Assembly: GCA_016709305.1 (NCBI GenBank)
Contig: JADJNA010000062.1
Location: 36,001-100,000 of the forward strand
From: Candidatus Villigracilis saccharophilus
GTDB lineage: Bacteria; Chloroflexota; Anaerolineae; Anaerolineales; Villigracilaceae
DNA length: 64,000 nt
Direction: 5' to 3'
Position numbers and translations under genes: made by a program. Shown in pieces: positions 25,724-34,560 of this stretch. The notes below the pieces were generated by a model that saw only the letters and a list, made by a program, of their open reading frames with translations, was not told the DNA's origin and ran no database searches. Every line of letters starts with the position of its first letter. Positions within the stretch are counted from its first letter, which is position 1.

Positions 25724-26320
25724 ATGAACACAAAGACTTTACGTACCGGCGTTTTTGTATTTGCGATTGTTGTTATATCCATCACCGTTGCTTTCTTATT
25801 TTCCAGTCAATCCGGGTTTCGCGGGACAACATACAATGAGCCATTTCCGCCCGCGCCAAATTTTGAATTGGCTCACGCAAATGGAGATCTGTTCCGCCTG
25901 AACGACCAGCGCGAGAAGATCGTTCTACTGTTTTTTGGATATACATCCTGTCCTGATGTATGTCCCACGACCTTGGCTGAATTGAATCAAGCCCTGCAGA
26001 AAATCGGAAAAAAAGCTGAGTCCGTTCAAGTTATCCTTATCTCGGTTGACCCCGAGCGTGATACTCCGCAGAAGATACAGGAATATGTAGAACGCTTCAA
26101 TCCCTCATTTATCGGTTTGAGCGGATCGATGGGGACCCTGCAAAAAATATGGGATGATTATGGGATCTTCCGTGAGACGGTTGAGAGTGATGCCGGCCTT
26201 ATTGTTAATCACACTGCGCGGGTCATCTTGATCGATAAGGATGTCAAAATGCGGCTCTCTTATGGTTTTGACACGCCAGTGGAAGACATCGTTCACGACC
26301 TAGACCTTTTGTTGAAATAG
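25724..26320 (+). CDS. SCO1/SenC copper chaperone
   Basis: A 198-residue membrane-anchored thioredoxin-fold protein that delivers copper to the CuA site of subunit II. It has an N-terminal anchor (about 8-28), the copper-binding CPDVC (Cys76, Cys80) after LFFGYTS, and His163 in IVNHTARV. The SVDPERDTP and VERFNPSFIGL stretches are typical of the family. It begins the second transcription unit of the oxidase island, whose members are all assembly factors. Confidence 0.95.
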   Translation: MNTKTLRTGVFVFAIVVISITVAFLFSSQSGFRGTTYNEPFPPAPNFELAHANGDLFRLNDQREKIVLLFFGYTSCPDVCPTTLAELNQALQKIGKKAESVQVILISVDPERDTPQKIQEYVERFNPSFIGLSGSMGTLQKIWDDYGIFRETVESDAGLIVNHTARVILIDKDVKMRLSYGFDTPVEDIVHDLDLLLK

Positions 26321-26340
26321 CACGTATAGAAAGCGATCCT

Positions 26341-26835
26341 ATGCCTCCTCTCGTTACAATTATAAAAAGAATATCCATTTCACTTTTGATCGGTCTTGTT
26401 ATTGGCGCTCTGATCAACGAGATATCCTTCCTTTTCCTGCGGGAAACTGCTCGCGCTCCCCAGGTCGTCGAACTTGTCATCCCTGACGGCACGGCAGAAC
26501 GCGTAACGCGCGGCGAAACCCCGCCGGCCCTGCCTGATTCAATGACATTCGTTGTGGGTGATACCCTGCTTGTAAGGAATGAAGACAGAACTGATCATGA
26601 GCTTGGTCCATTGTGGATCCCGGCGGGCACATCTGCGAGTCTGGCTTTGGACTCGGCGCAATCCTACGCCTATAGCTGTTCGTTCCAGCCTGAAAAATAT
26701 TTTGGAATGGATGTGCATGAACCCCTGACCTTCGGCACTCGTTTATATGGAATTTTGTACTCCGGTTTGCCATTGGGCGGTTTGATCGCATTATATGTTG
26801 TCATCATGCCTGAGAAAAGAAAAGATAAAAAATGA
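26341..26835 (+). CDS. Cupredoxin-like membrane protein, possible copper-site assembly factor
   Basis: A 164-residue protein with a membrane helix at each end (about 8-33 and 137-156) and an extracytoplasmic beta-rich middle. The middle resembles a cupredoxin: VELVIPDGTAERV..., MTFVVGDTLLVRNEDRTDHELG, then WIPAGTSASL and a Cys in YAYSCSFQ. His86, Cys113, Met123 and His126 are candidate copper ligands, though their spacing is not the textbook plastocyanin pattern. It lies between sco and surf1 and overlaps surf1 by 4 bases, so a role in oxidase assembly is likely by context. I do not recognise a named family. Confidence 0.6.
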   Translation: MPPLVTIIKRISISLLIGLVIGALINEISFLFLRETARAPQVVELVIPDGTAERVTRGETPPALPDSMTFVVGDTLLVRNEDRTDHELGPLWIPAGTSASLALDSAQSYAYSCSFQPEKYFGMDVHEPLTFGTRLYGILYSGLPLGGLIALYVVIMPEKRKDKK

Positions 26836-27575
26836 TCTTAAGGAAAATGTTCAGTCGTGCGTGGCTGTTAACGACTTTGCTGGTTCTTGCAGGAACTGCC
26901 TTCTGCGCGCGCATGGGCATCTGGCAGTTGGACAGGCTTGAAAAACGTCGCGAGTTCAACGCTCAAGTTGAGTCTATGCGTGCTGCAGAACCCTTGGATC
27001 TGAATAATAACTTGCCGTCCGATATCGGATTGATGGAGTGGCGCGCCGTCACTGTCTCCGGTGAATATGACCTTGAGAATCAGGTGGTCTTACGGAATCA
27101 GAATAACGGTGATCAATACGGATATCACCTGATCACCCCGCTTCTTTTCGACGGGGGAGCTGTTCTGGTGGACCGCGGCTGGATTCCCGCTGATGGAAAT
27201 TCCGCTCCAGAAGATTGGCGCAAGTACGATGAATTAGGTCAGGTTATTGTGACGGGGCAGATCAGGATCGGGCAGGCGCTGCCAATTTTCGGCGGTGTGG
27301 CGGACCCGGAATTATCTTCAGGTCAGACCAGGCTGGATGCGTGGAATAACTTTAATGTGGAGCGTATCGCGAAGCAGATCCCATATCCGATATTAGGTGT
27401 TTATGTTCAGCCCAACGCGGACGATGAAAATTCGGCGCCGCCGATAGCGTTCCAGCCGGTGGTTGAATTGACCGAAGGCTCGCATTTTGGGTACGCGTTG
27501 CAATGGTTTTCGTTCGCGACCATCTTGTTTATTGGCTATCCATTTTATTTGAGAAAGCAGAAGCAGACTTCATGA
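26832..27575 (+). CDS. SURF1 family oxidase assembly protein
   Basis: A 247-residue protein with a helix at each end (about 10-28 and 218-240) and a periplasmic domain between, the SURF1 layout. The family signatures GIWQLDRLEKRREFN, GEYDLENQVVLRNQ and LVDRGWIPA are present. SURF1 helps load haem a into subunit I. The start codon overlaps the upstream stop (ATGA), and the stop overlaps the next start in the same way, so sco-cupredoxin-surf1-ctaB are one operon. Confidence 0.94.
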   Translation: MILRKMFSRAWLLTTLLVLAGTAFCARMGIWQLDRLEKRREFNAQVESMRAAEPLDLNNNLPSDIGLMEWRAVTVSGEYDLENQVVLRNQNNGDQYGYHLITPLLFDGGAVLVDRGWIPADGNSAPEDWRKYDELGQVIVTGQIRIGQALPIFGGVADPELSSGQTRLDAWNNFNVERIAKQIPYPILGVYVQPNADDENSAPPIAFQPVVELTEGSHFGYALQWFSFATILFIGYPFYLRKQKQTS

Positions 27576-28888
27576 AATATTCTCTTCGATCATCATTTGC
27601 CCGTTTGAACCTGGTGTTATTTGCCATTGTCTTTTTGCTGACCATTGTTGGGCGTATCGTAACGATCACCGGCGCGTGGGCTTTTTGTGTTGGCTGGCCT
27701 GTGTGTCTTCCAACCCAGCCCGTGGGGTATTGGAAACTATTGCATCTTGTTCTGGTGGGCGTTGCTTCGATCGTGATGATGATCGTTCTGCGAAAAGCCT
27801 GGCGTGAACAGCGCAGCCAAAATTTGCTCCTGCCCCTGACCACTGTGACAGGCGTCTTGTTCTTCGGTCAGGCATTTATTGGCGCAATTATCGTGACTCG
27901 CGCTTTTCCTTTGCATTTGGTGGTATTGCATACCATGTCTGCCGTTGCTCTGTGGATCGCATTGGGGACGCTTGTTTTTGCTTCCGGCGTGCTTGCCAAA
28001 GACGCGCATGAAGTCGTGATATTGGAGTTTCGTCAGCGCGTAAAGGATTTCTTTATTTTATCGAAGCCGTTGATCGTGGCTTTGCTGCTGGTGACAACGT
28101 ATAGCGGTTTGGTGGCTGGAAGCAAGGCCTGGCCCTCCGCTTCGCTCACGTTTTGGACTTTGCTCGGCGGCGCGTTAGCCGCGGCAGGTTCGAGCGCGTT
28201 GAATCAATATATCGACCGCGAGCTGGATAAGAACATGCAGCGTACCGCGAAACGCCCGCTTGCTGACGGGCGCTTGACCGCAGCCGAGGGACTATCCTAC
28301 GGGCTCGCGCTTTCTTTGATCAGCTATTATGTGATGGCAGGCTTCGTAAACCTGCTGGCGGCTTTGTTGTCGTTGGTGGGTATTTTTTATTACGTGATCT
28401 TTTACAGTGTCCTGCTCAAAAAGGCCACAGTGCAAAATATTGTGATCGGTGGAGGCGCAGGCGCGATTCCCCCAATGGTCGGCTGGGCGGCAGCGACGGG
28501 TCATCTCGGTCTCGCGGCGTGGATCCTCTTCGCGATCGTATTCATGTGGACTCCGCCGCATTTTTGGGCGCTGGCAATTGTCCGTATGAAGGATTACGAA
28601 AAGGCGGGTGTGCCGATGATGCCTGTGGTACGCGGTGAAACTGAAACACGCAGACACATCCTTGTTTACACCATTGAATTGGTGGCGGTCACATTATTGC
28701 TTCCCATTTTCAACCTGGCTGGGACTGTTTATTTGGTTTCATCGCTGGTGTTGGGCGGATTTCTGCTGTATGCCGCGTGGCGCGTCTTTAAAGTTGGCGG
28801 TAACAAGGTCGCATGGACGATGTATCGCTGGTCAAGTATGTACCTGGCATTTATCTTCCTGGCATTGATGATCGACGCGGTGGTGTAG
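27572..28888 (+). CDS. ctaB: Fusion of a half-size CtaA-like domain with haem O synthase CtaB
   Basis: A 438-residue membrane protein. The start at 27572 gives an ATGA overlap with surf1. Residues about 1-140 form four helices like one half of haem A synthase (CtaA/COX15), with the extracellular disulphide motif CVGWPVC (Cys39, Cys45) and His58, His115 and His120 as possible haem ligands. Residues about 150-438 are CtaB/protoheme IX farnesyltransferase, with NQYIDRELDKNMQRTAKRP (the Asp-rich prenyl-diphosphate site) and YEKAGVPMMPVVRG. CtaB converts haem B to haem O; CtaA would oxidise it to haem A. A full CtaA is not present in the window. Confidence 0.9.
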   Translation: MKYSLRSSFARLNLVLFAIVFLLTIVGRIVTITGAWAFCVGWPVCLPTQPVGYWKLLHLVLVGVASIVMMIVLRKAWREQRSQNLLLPLTTVTGVLFFGQAFIGAIIVTRAFPLHLVVLHTMSAVALWIALGTLVFASGVLAKDAHEVVILEFRQRVKDFFILSKPLIVALLLVTTYSGLVAGSKAWPSASLTFWTLLGGALAAAGSSALNQYIDRELDKNMQRTAKRPLADGRLTAAEGLSYGLALSLISYYVMAGFVNLLAALLSLVGIFYYVIFYSVLLKKATVQNIVIGGGAGAIPPMVGWAAATGHLGLAAWILFAIVFMWTPPHFWALAIVRMKDYEKAGVPMMPVVRGETETRRHILVYTIELVAVTLLLPIFNLAGTVYLVSSLVLGGFLLYAAWRVFKVGGNKVAWTMYRWSSMYLAFIFLALMIDAVV

Positions 28889-28944
28889 TTACTTTCGCGT
28901 GTTCAAATGGTGGATGGTAAGCCAGATTTAAATTTGTCGAATTG

Positions 28945-28976
28945 AAAAATGGTCGTGTTTCAAAGTGACCGTTTTT
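28945..28976. terminator. Bidirectional terminator
   Basis: AAAAATGGTC/GACCGTTTTT stem with one wobble pair, between convergent ctaB and the DUF3891 gene. Confidence 0.7.
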
Positions 28977-28979
28977 GCT

Positions 28980-29645
28980 TTATTTTCTCTTCAATAGATA
29001 CGGCAAAATGACAGGGTCAAGCCGTTCAGGGTACCCATTCATTTGATAGGCAACCAGATATCCATTATGCTCGTCCACTGAAAACGGCCAGGGGGTGGTA
29101 TGGATCTCCCCATCTTCCACATGATATTGCACATCAACCTCGGTATCTTCGCGATTGCGCGGAAAAATGGAAATACTGCCAGATGCGGGAGCTTCAAAAC
29201 AAAATTCGAATGAGAGACGATCTAACAGGTCGGTGATCCGATCCATGCGGTCGAACAGCATTTTGGACAGGTTGTGCTGATCGAGATGTTCATCAATGGC
29301 TTGTGAGAATTCAACAGTCAGCGCTTTGCGGGTTTCAGATGGATCGCTGCTGGCAAGCCGACGTATGTGATATTTGACGATGGCGTCCGCAACGGCATCG
29401 GAGCATGGCATGTTAAATCCGCGCCGTGCAATGGGAAGCCATTCCTCGGCGGTCATGCCGCCAATGGGGGAGTTATCCAAATAGCCATAACCGCGGTCGT
29501 GCAGTCCCATCCCTGAGATCATGGAATTTCTTTCAACGGGCGGATGATCGAACTGGTCATTGCCCCACAACATGGCAAGCGTCCCAACCAACTTGAGATG
29601 CTCCGATTGCGGAATGACGATCTGCCTTTGTTTTGATCTGAACAT
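28980..29645 (-). CDS. DUF3891 family protein
   Basis: A 221-residue soluble protein with the DUF3891 signature: IPQSEHLKLVGTLAMLWGN near the start, then GLHDRGYGYLDNSPI. The His/Asp residues resemble a metal site, but no activity is established. The start at 29645 is chosen because AAAAGGAG lies 7 bases upstream; a longer form from 29663 is less well supported. It is a single gene between two terminators. Confidence 0.8.
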   Translation of the reverse strand: MFRSKQRQIVIPQSEHLKLVGTLAMLWGNDQFDHPPVERNSMISGMGLHDRGYGYLDNSPIGGMTAEEWLPIARRGFNMPCSDAVADAIVKYHIRRLASSDPSETRKALTVEFSQAIDEHLDQHNLSKMLFDRMDRITDLLDRLSFEFCFEAPASGSISIFPRNREDTEVDVQYHVEDGEIHTTPWPFSVDEHNGYLVAYQMNGYPERLDPVILPYLLKRK

Positions 29646-29715
29646 GGTCAAGCTCCTTTTCAAATACTTCTAAAGTTTGACAGCAAATCCAATTTTACTG
29701 GAAGAAGCAAGAATC

Positions 29716-29754
29716 AAAAACGGTCCCGTTGACATTGTGTCCGAGACCGTTTTC
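29716..29754 (-). terminator. Terminator downstream of the helicase operon
   Basis: AAAACGGTC/GACCGTTTT stem with a 19-base loop, immediately after the stop of the minus-strand helicase gene. It shares its GGTC/GACCGTTTT core with the hairpin at 28945. Confidence 0.75.
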
Positions 29755-29759
29755 ATTTT

Positions 29760-30884
29760 TCATCCTTTCCCTTCCCACCACCCAATCAACTCGCTCATCG
29801 CCAGACTCGGCGTCGCATCACCCTGACGACCTGAATTCCACGTCACGATCAAATCCTTCTTGGCGCGCGTGATGCCCACGTACAACAAACGCAGACGTTC
29901 CTTCACATATCCCAGTCGCGCCTTCATCGTAGCCGCGCCTTCCTCGTAGCCATCATATTCACTCGTCGACTCGAGCGCGGTCAACTGTGCCAGGGCTTCC
30001 GCTTCAAGATTTAATCCACTCCGCACGAACCACTTCTCTGAAATAAAACGGTCATTCGGCATGTTCGAAGGGAAGTCATAATTATTGACCGACATCATAT
30101 ACACGCGGTCCCACTCCAGCCCCTTCGCCTTGTGCATCGTTGTCACCACCACCTTGCCACGATGCCGTTCAGGGTCAAAGCCCGAATCGTCAGACGAGAA
30201 GCCGATGAAGCGCCGCTCGTTCTTCGCGATCACCGCCAGCTCCGACGTCAACTCAGGCAAGCGCCACTCCTTGTGGTCATCTGCCGCTTTGCGTAATACC
30301 AATGCGAGTTTATGCGCCAGCGCCAGATCAGATGTTGCGCTAAAAACATCCTGAGCCAACGTCAACACCAATTGATCGATCGGAAGCGTAACCGCATTCA
30401 GCCATCTCTGGACATTGACACGAAACTCCATCAATTCCTGGATAACGTGCTCTACCTCATCCTCACCCAAGCCTGCTAGCCAGTCATCAGCCTGTCTAGG
30501 TGCAATGAAATTTTCCACATGAACCAGCCGCCGCAAAAGGTCAGATGTCGTTGCCAGGAGCGCACTTTGTGATGAAGCAATCCCCTTATCGTCAGGAGAT
30601 TGCTTCGTAGCATCCGCTCCTCGCAATGACATGCCTGAACGCCAATCCCTTCTAAACACCTCATACGCCTTCGATAATTTCCGCGCAGACTGCGGGTCTG
30701 CCAGATATGACAATAAATGATTTAACGATCCCGCCGCTGCACGCGTGCTCTGAGTGGATGAGATCAACTCGATGGCTTCCACACCGCGCTTTCTAAGCGA
30801 CTCAACCACTTCCACTCCGCGTTGATTGCGCGGGACAAGGATTGCAATGGTCGGTTTTTCTTCGTGCGGCGAATCAGCAAACAA
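29760..30884 (-). CDS. UvrD-like SF1 helicase, C-terminal part (split by frameshift)
   Basis: The C-terminal half of the helicase that starts at 32056. It contains the late SF1A motifs: VVVTTMHKAKGLEWDRVYM (motif V region) and RLRLLYVGITRAKKDLIVTW (motif VI). The frame actually joins upstream as GHLDLFADSPHEEKPTIAIL, so it is the continuation of VVKSVK in the other piece. One G is missing at 30895-30896 (GG where GGG restores the frame). Residues about 80-110 (SLRGADATKQ...) are the translation of an inserted palindromic repeat, not helicase sequence. Confidence 0.85.
   Translation of the reverse strand: MFADSPHEEKPTIAILVPRNQRGVEVVESLRKRGVEAIELISSTQSTRAAAGSLNHLLSYLADPQSARKLSKAYEVFRRDWRSGMSLRGADATKQSPDDKGIASSQSALLATTSDLLRRLVHVENFIAPRQADDWLAGLGEDEVEHVIQELMEFRVNVQRWLNAVTLPIDQLVLTLAQDVFSATSDLALAHKLALVLRKAADDHKEWRLPELTSELAVIAKNERRFIGFSSDDSGFDPERHRGKVVVTTMHKAKGLEWDRVYMMSVNNYDFPSNMPNDRFISEKWFVRSGLNLEAEALAQLTALESTSEYDGYEEGAATMKARLGYVKERLRLLYVGITRAKKDLIVTWNSGRQGDATPSLAMSELIGWWEGKG
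30546..30631. repeat. Palindromic repeat inserted in frame inside the helicase gene
   Basis: An imperfect 86-bp palindrome. The left arm reads TGTCGTTGCCAGGAGCG...GAAGCAATC, and the complement of the right arm reads TGTCATTGCGAGGAGCG...GAAGCAATC. This is the well-known GTCATTGCGAGGAGCG...GAAGCAATC type of bacterial repeat. It is read through in frame and adds about 29 residues. Confidence 0.8.
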
Positions 30885-30886
30885 AT

Positions 30887-32056
30887 CTAAATGACCTTCA
30901 CCGACTTGACCACCGCTTCCAATTCATCTTCGGGCGTGAACTTCTTGCTGATGAATTTGATTCCCTCAGGGTTATCAGGCGGGTTGACAGGTTCGTAGCC
31001 CGCAGGCACGGGCTCAATGTGGGGGAGTGATAACCCTGAGCGCATGTTCTGGTCAGGGTGCGCGGTCATCACCCAATCGATCAAATGATTTGCCAGCGCG
31101 ATCACCGCAGGCTGTGACCGCCCCGACTCGGGCATATCCGCATTGGGATTTGTGCGGATAAACTCTCGCAGCAGGTCAGGGTCCGCTGTTGTGAAGGTTT
31201 CAAAGATGGCTTGGTTCGGGTCACCGACGCGCACCCAATTGCCGCCCTCGCCGCTTAATAATCCCAAAATCTTTTGTTGTGTTGCGCTTGAATCCTGTGC
31301 CTCATCTTCCAAAATGAACGGATATCGGAAACGTAATCGCTCCAGATATTCTTCGTCGTTTTGGAGCAGGGTCAACGCCAAACGGATCAAGTCGTCAAAG
31401 TCAACCGCACCGCGGTAGGCGAGGGCGCGTTGATAGTCCGCGTAAATGCTCCAGCCGAGTTCAGCGAGAGGCAGCGGGGTGAAAGAACTGTCAAGTTTGG
31501 CACGCAGGCTATCGGGCGTCAGGAGGCGGTCTTTCGAGGAGCGGATAAATGCTAAAGCCAGCGAGTCCACCAACTTGGGCAAATGCTGACGACGCACCCA
31601 ATCCCGCTTGGAAACATCCAGCGCAGGGTCGAGATAGTCGTCCAGAAAATCGGGATGAGCCGCCAACCACGCATTGACCGACTCACGCCGGATAAATTCC
31701 GCTTCACGCTCGTCGATGATGCTGAATTGATTTTCCAGCCCCACGCTCGCAGGCTTCTCGCGGACAATGTCATGCGCCAGTCCATGCAACGTACGCACGC
31801 GATATTTATAAAGCGCCTGCACGGGGTTGTCGAAAAAGCGTTTGATGCGCGCTTCAAAATTATCCACCGCCGAATTGACCAGCGTGACGATCAGCACTTC
31901 CTGCCCATCCTGCAATTGGTTCTCGTGAATGATCTGCGCCGCAAGTGCAGAGAGAATATGCGTCTTGCCCGCACCAGGCACGGCGGCAATACCGAGCCGC
32001 CCGCTCGTGTAGCGGAGGATGTTTTGTTGGGAGGGGCGTGGGGAGAAGGTGTTCAT
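30887..32056 (-). CDS. UvrD-like SF1 helicase, N-terminal part (split by frameshift)
   Basis: The N-terminal 389 residues of a UvrD/PcrA-type helicase, about 765 residues in full. It has the Q-motif-like SPRPSQQNIL, Walker A AVPGAGKT, motif Ia TLVNSAVDNF, a 1B insertion, AVDFDDLIRLAL, motif II ILEDEAQDSS and motif III GDPNQAIFETF. It ends at TAG (30887-30889) because one G is missing just upstream; with it, the frame runs on into the next piece. It overlaps the preceding small membrane protein gene by 4 bases (ATGA). Confidence 0.9.
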   Translation of the reverse strand: MNTFSPRPSQQNILRYTSGRLGIAAVPGAGKTHILSALAAQIIHENQLQDGQEVLIVTLVNSAVDNFEARIKRFFDNPVQALYKYRVRTLHGLAHDIVREKPASVGLENQFSIIDEREAEFIRRESVNAWLAAHPDFLDDYLDPALDVSKRDWVRRQHLPKLVDSLALAFIRSSKDRLLTPDSLRAKLDSSFTPLPLAELGWSIYADYQRALAYRGAVDFDDLIRLALTLLQNDEEYLERLRFRYPFILEDEAQDSSATQQKILGLLSGEGGNWVRVGDPNQAIFETFTTADPDLLREFIRTNPNADMPESGRSQPAVIALANHLIDWVMTAHPDQNMRSGLSLPHIEPVPAGYEPVNPPDNPEGIKFISKKFTPEDELEAVVKSVKVI

Positions 32057-32472
32057 TTTTTCTTCAACTTGATCTTTCTCGCGCTCATCAGACCATGGAT
32101 GATCTGCTCGAGCTCCTCGAAACTGTCATGGTTGATCATGTACAGGGAAACCCCTTTGTTTGCCGTGTCCAGTCTGAGCTTGTCAAAGGCGATAACATCC
32201 TTGTACTCGATCACGAGGTCGGGCAGAAGATAGCGTTTTACGATGAGCTTGTCCCCAAAGCGCGCTTCCCTGAAAACACGGAAGGGCAGGGAGAAAGCCA
32301 TGATGCCAAAGATGACCGTAAGCAATCCTTGCGGACTGTAAGAACGCGTCACGATGAATTGGTATAAAAAGTAAAAGAATAATCCTATCCAGACAGGAAA
32401 AAGGACCATGGCAAACCGCATACTACCATTGTATTTTGGCTTGTAAATCGTTTCATGACTTATATTTGTCAT
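32053..32472 (-). CDS. Small membrane protein with PH-like C-terminal domain
   Basis: A 139-residue protein with two membrane helices (about 20-40 and 52-68) and a C-terminal soluble part (FGDKLIVKRYLLPDLVIEYKDVIAFDKLRL) that resembles bacterial PH-like domains. It ends in a Lys-rich tail. It is unusual to find it coupled by overlap between two helicase-like genes. The start at 32472 (ATG) is preferred over a GTG at 32478. I do not recognise a named family. Confidence 0.65.
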   Translation of the reverse strand: MTNISHETIYKPKYNGSMRFAMVLFPVWIGLFFYFLYQFIVTRSYSPQGLLTVIFGIMAFSLPFRVFREARFGDKLIVKRYLLPDLVIEYKDVIAFDKLRLDTANKGVSLYMINHDSFEELEQIIHGLMSARKIKLKKK

Positions 32473-32478
32473 TTTCAC

Positions 32479-34548
32479 TTACTCGCTTATCACTTTCTGA
32501 AATGCCCTGAGCAAAGTTCCGCGCTGTTCAAAGCCGGTTTCGCTCAGGTCGGCGATCGCTAAAAATAATTTTTCACGGCAGCGACTCAGCAAGCCGCTCA
32601 CTAAACGTGCCAGCGATTCGGTTTCGGCGTTGACTTCATCCGTATCCATCCACAAGCGGCCTGGCTGCCAATGCCGGGATAAGACATAAGGCTGTGTCAG
32701 CGGCTGCGAGAGGCGCTGCACCCATCCGCTGGAGCCTGGGTCAAGCCAGAACTGTACAGTGACAGGATGGTTCATCATCAGGAATGTGTGTGCGGGTGCA
32801 ACAAGGACAGAGTCTTTATTTTCACTCCGCCAGGATTCCAAATATTGCGCGGCGATCACGCCGTCTTCCAGCATGGCAAGATATTCCCTGCCCAGATCAA
32901 AATCAGGATTCGTGGAAGATGACTCCATTGCATAGCGGAACTTCTTGATCGATTCGATCAGGCTGGCAGCCACGCGGATCGCGTCTTCATTTCGGTGGAA
33001 TCCATGATCAGGTTGTGAGAGTACCTCTCCGAAAATTTTTCTTAAAAAGAAATCAAGTGGCAACGATGCTTGCCCACGATAATCATTCAGCCAGGTACGC
33101 AGGTTTGTGTATTTTTCGCCAAGCAGATAGGTGATGCGTTCCTGCACGTCAGGTTTGATCTCTTCGAAACTTGAAAGCTGCAGGTCGCGTTGGTGGTATA
33201 CGATCTCGGTCAATAACTGTGCGCGGATCAGATCCGTGTTCAGCGTGAACATCAAGGCGTGGGTCACATCAAATTTTGTGGGGTGAACATTCCAATACGG
33301 GTGCGCCAGCGCAGATAGAGTCAGCAGGGCCTGGCTGCCAACTTCACTGCGTAAAGAGCGTGACGGGCGGTGTGTGCGTGATGGAATCCCAGCTTGATCC
33401 AAACGATGGGTGATCGAGAAGCGCAGCGCGTCCGAAAGATACGGCGCAAGTACCACGATCTCGGTTGGGGGAATGCCATCCTGTTCGATCAATGATCTGA
33501 TCCTGGCAACAATATCATCCAGCATTTCAGGATAATAATGAGCCAGAATAAATTCCATCGTGTTATTGAGATTCCCAGCTTCGGTCTTTTGATGAGCGAG
33601 GGCGGATACCAGCGTATTGGAAAGTTGGATCACATCTTCTGACGAGACGAAACTCTCGCCAAGTTCGATCCTTTCATCGCAGACTTCGCTCAGGGCGTAG
33701 CCTGTAACTGCATCGCCTCCGAGGAAGTAGCGATACCCCGCATCATTGTCGTAGATCAACAGCGCCGAGTCGAAATCCGCCAGCCACTCGTGGATAATGT
33801 CATGTGCCCGCGGCGCGTCTTCTTCCACATTATCATAAATCAAGTGACGGTAACTTTGTTTTAAATAATTCTGTACCTGTTCCTGCGGCCAAAGGATGTT
33901 GGTAAAAATTTCAAGCTGTAAAGAAAAATCCAGCAGGTTATGTTCAAGGCAGAATTCGCGAAAGCGAGTTGCACATTCCTGCGCGTCTTGATAGATACGG
34001 CGCTGTCCGGGGTCGCCGAACCAGGCGGTATCCATGCGTGAGCCGATCTCTGTATACGGAAAACCGACGACTGCGGCCTTGTTTAGGTTATCGAGGATCT
34101 GGGAATATAAGCGGTTGCGGTCAATGGTCAGTGATTGGAAATAGCCTTGTTCCAAAAGCGGACGCACCAGATACGCCATGTAATACTGCGCGGTTTCAAG
34201 GGTTAGAAAAACTGGCGGTTGATCTGGATTTTTGAATCCCGCCGCTTCTGCGGCCATCGGCCAAAACAGGTCACACATGCGTTTGGCGAGACCGCCAATG
34301 GTTGCGGAGGCGACTTCTCCGCCAGCGCGCCGCTCAGGGCTGGTCAGCAGGTCGAGATACGGCTCCTGCATTGTCCGCTGTGGAGTAAGCATGAGAATGG
34401 AATCTGCTGGGATACCTTGTTCAAGCAAATAACGCAGGCGTTCGATACCCGCTGTCGTTTTCCCTGTCCCTGCCGAACCGGAGACGAAGAGTCGAATATC
34501 GAGGGGCGATTCAATGACTTGAAGCTGGGTCAGGCTGAGGTTTGTCAT
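32479..34548 (-). CDS. SF1 helicase-like ATPase, UvrD/AddB-related
   Basis: A 689-residue protein with Walker A SGSAGTGKTT near residues 24-33 and helicase-like LTPQRTMQEPY (Ia). The motif II position is degenerate (HLIYDNVEED, in place of DExx/Q). Later motifs typical of active UvrD (motif VI) are not obvious, so it may have ATPase but not full helicase activity, as in AddB-type partners. No C-terminal Cys cluster or nuclease motif is visible. It lies 12 bases after the dienelactone hydrolase gene and directly before the small membrane protein and UvrD-like genes. A partnership with that helicase is inferred from operon context. Confidence 0.75.
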   Translation of the reverse strand: MTNLSLTQLQVIESPLDIRLFVSGSAGTGKTTAGIERLRYLLEQGIPADSILMLTPQRTMQEPYLDLLTSPERRAGGEVASATIGGLAKRMCDLFWPMAAEAAGFKNPDQPPVFLTLETAQYYMAYLVRPLLEQGYFQSLTIDRNRLYSQILDNLNKAAVVGFPYTEIGSRMDTAWFGDPGQRRIYQDAQECATRFREFCLEHNLLDFSLQLEIFTNILWPQEQVQNYLKQSYRHLIYDNVEEDAPRAHDIIHEWLADFDSALLIYDNDAGYRYFLGGDAVTGYALSEVCDERIELGESFVSSEDVIQLSNTLVSALAHQKTEAGNLNNTMEFILAHYYPEMLDDIVARIRSLIEQDGIPPTEIVVLAPYLSDALRFSITHRLDQAGIPSRTHRPSRSLRSEVGSQALLTLSALAHPYWNVHPTKFDVTHALMFTLNTDLIRAQLLTEIVYHQRDLQLSSFEEIKPDVQERITYLLGEKYTNLRTWLNDYRGQASLPLDFFLRKIFGEVLSQPDHGFHRNEDAIRVAASLIESIKKFRYAMESSSTNPDFDLGREYLAMLEDGVIAAQYLESWRSENKDSVLVAPAHTFLMMNHPVTVQFWLDPGSSGWVQRLSQPLTQPYVLSRHWQPGRLWMDTDEVNAETESLARLVSGLLSRCREKLFLAIADLSETGFEQRGTLLRAFQKVISE

Positions 34549-34560
34549 GAGGCGAGTGAC

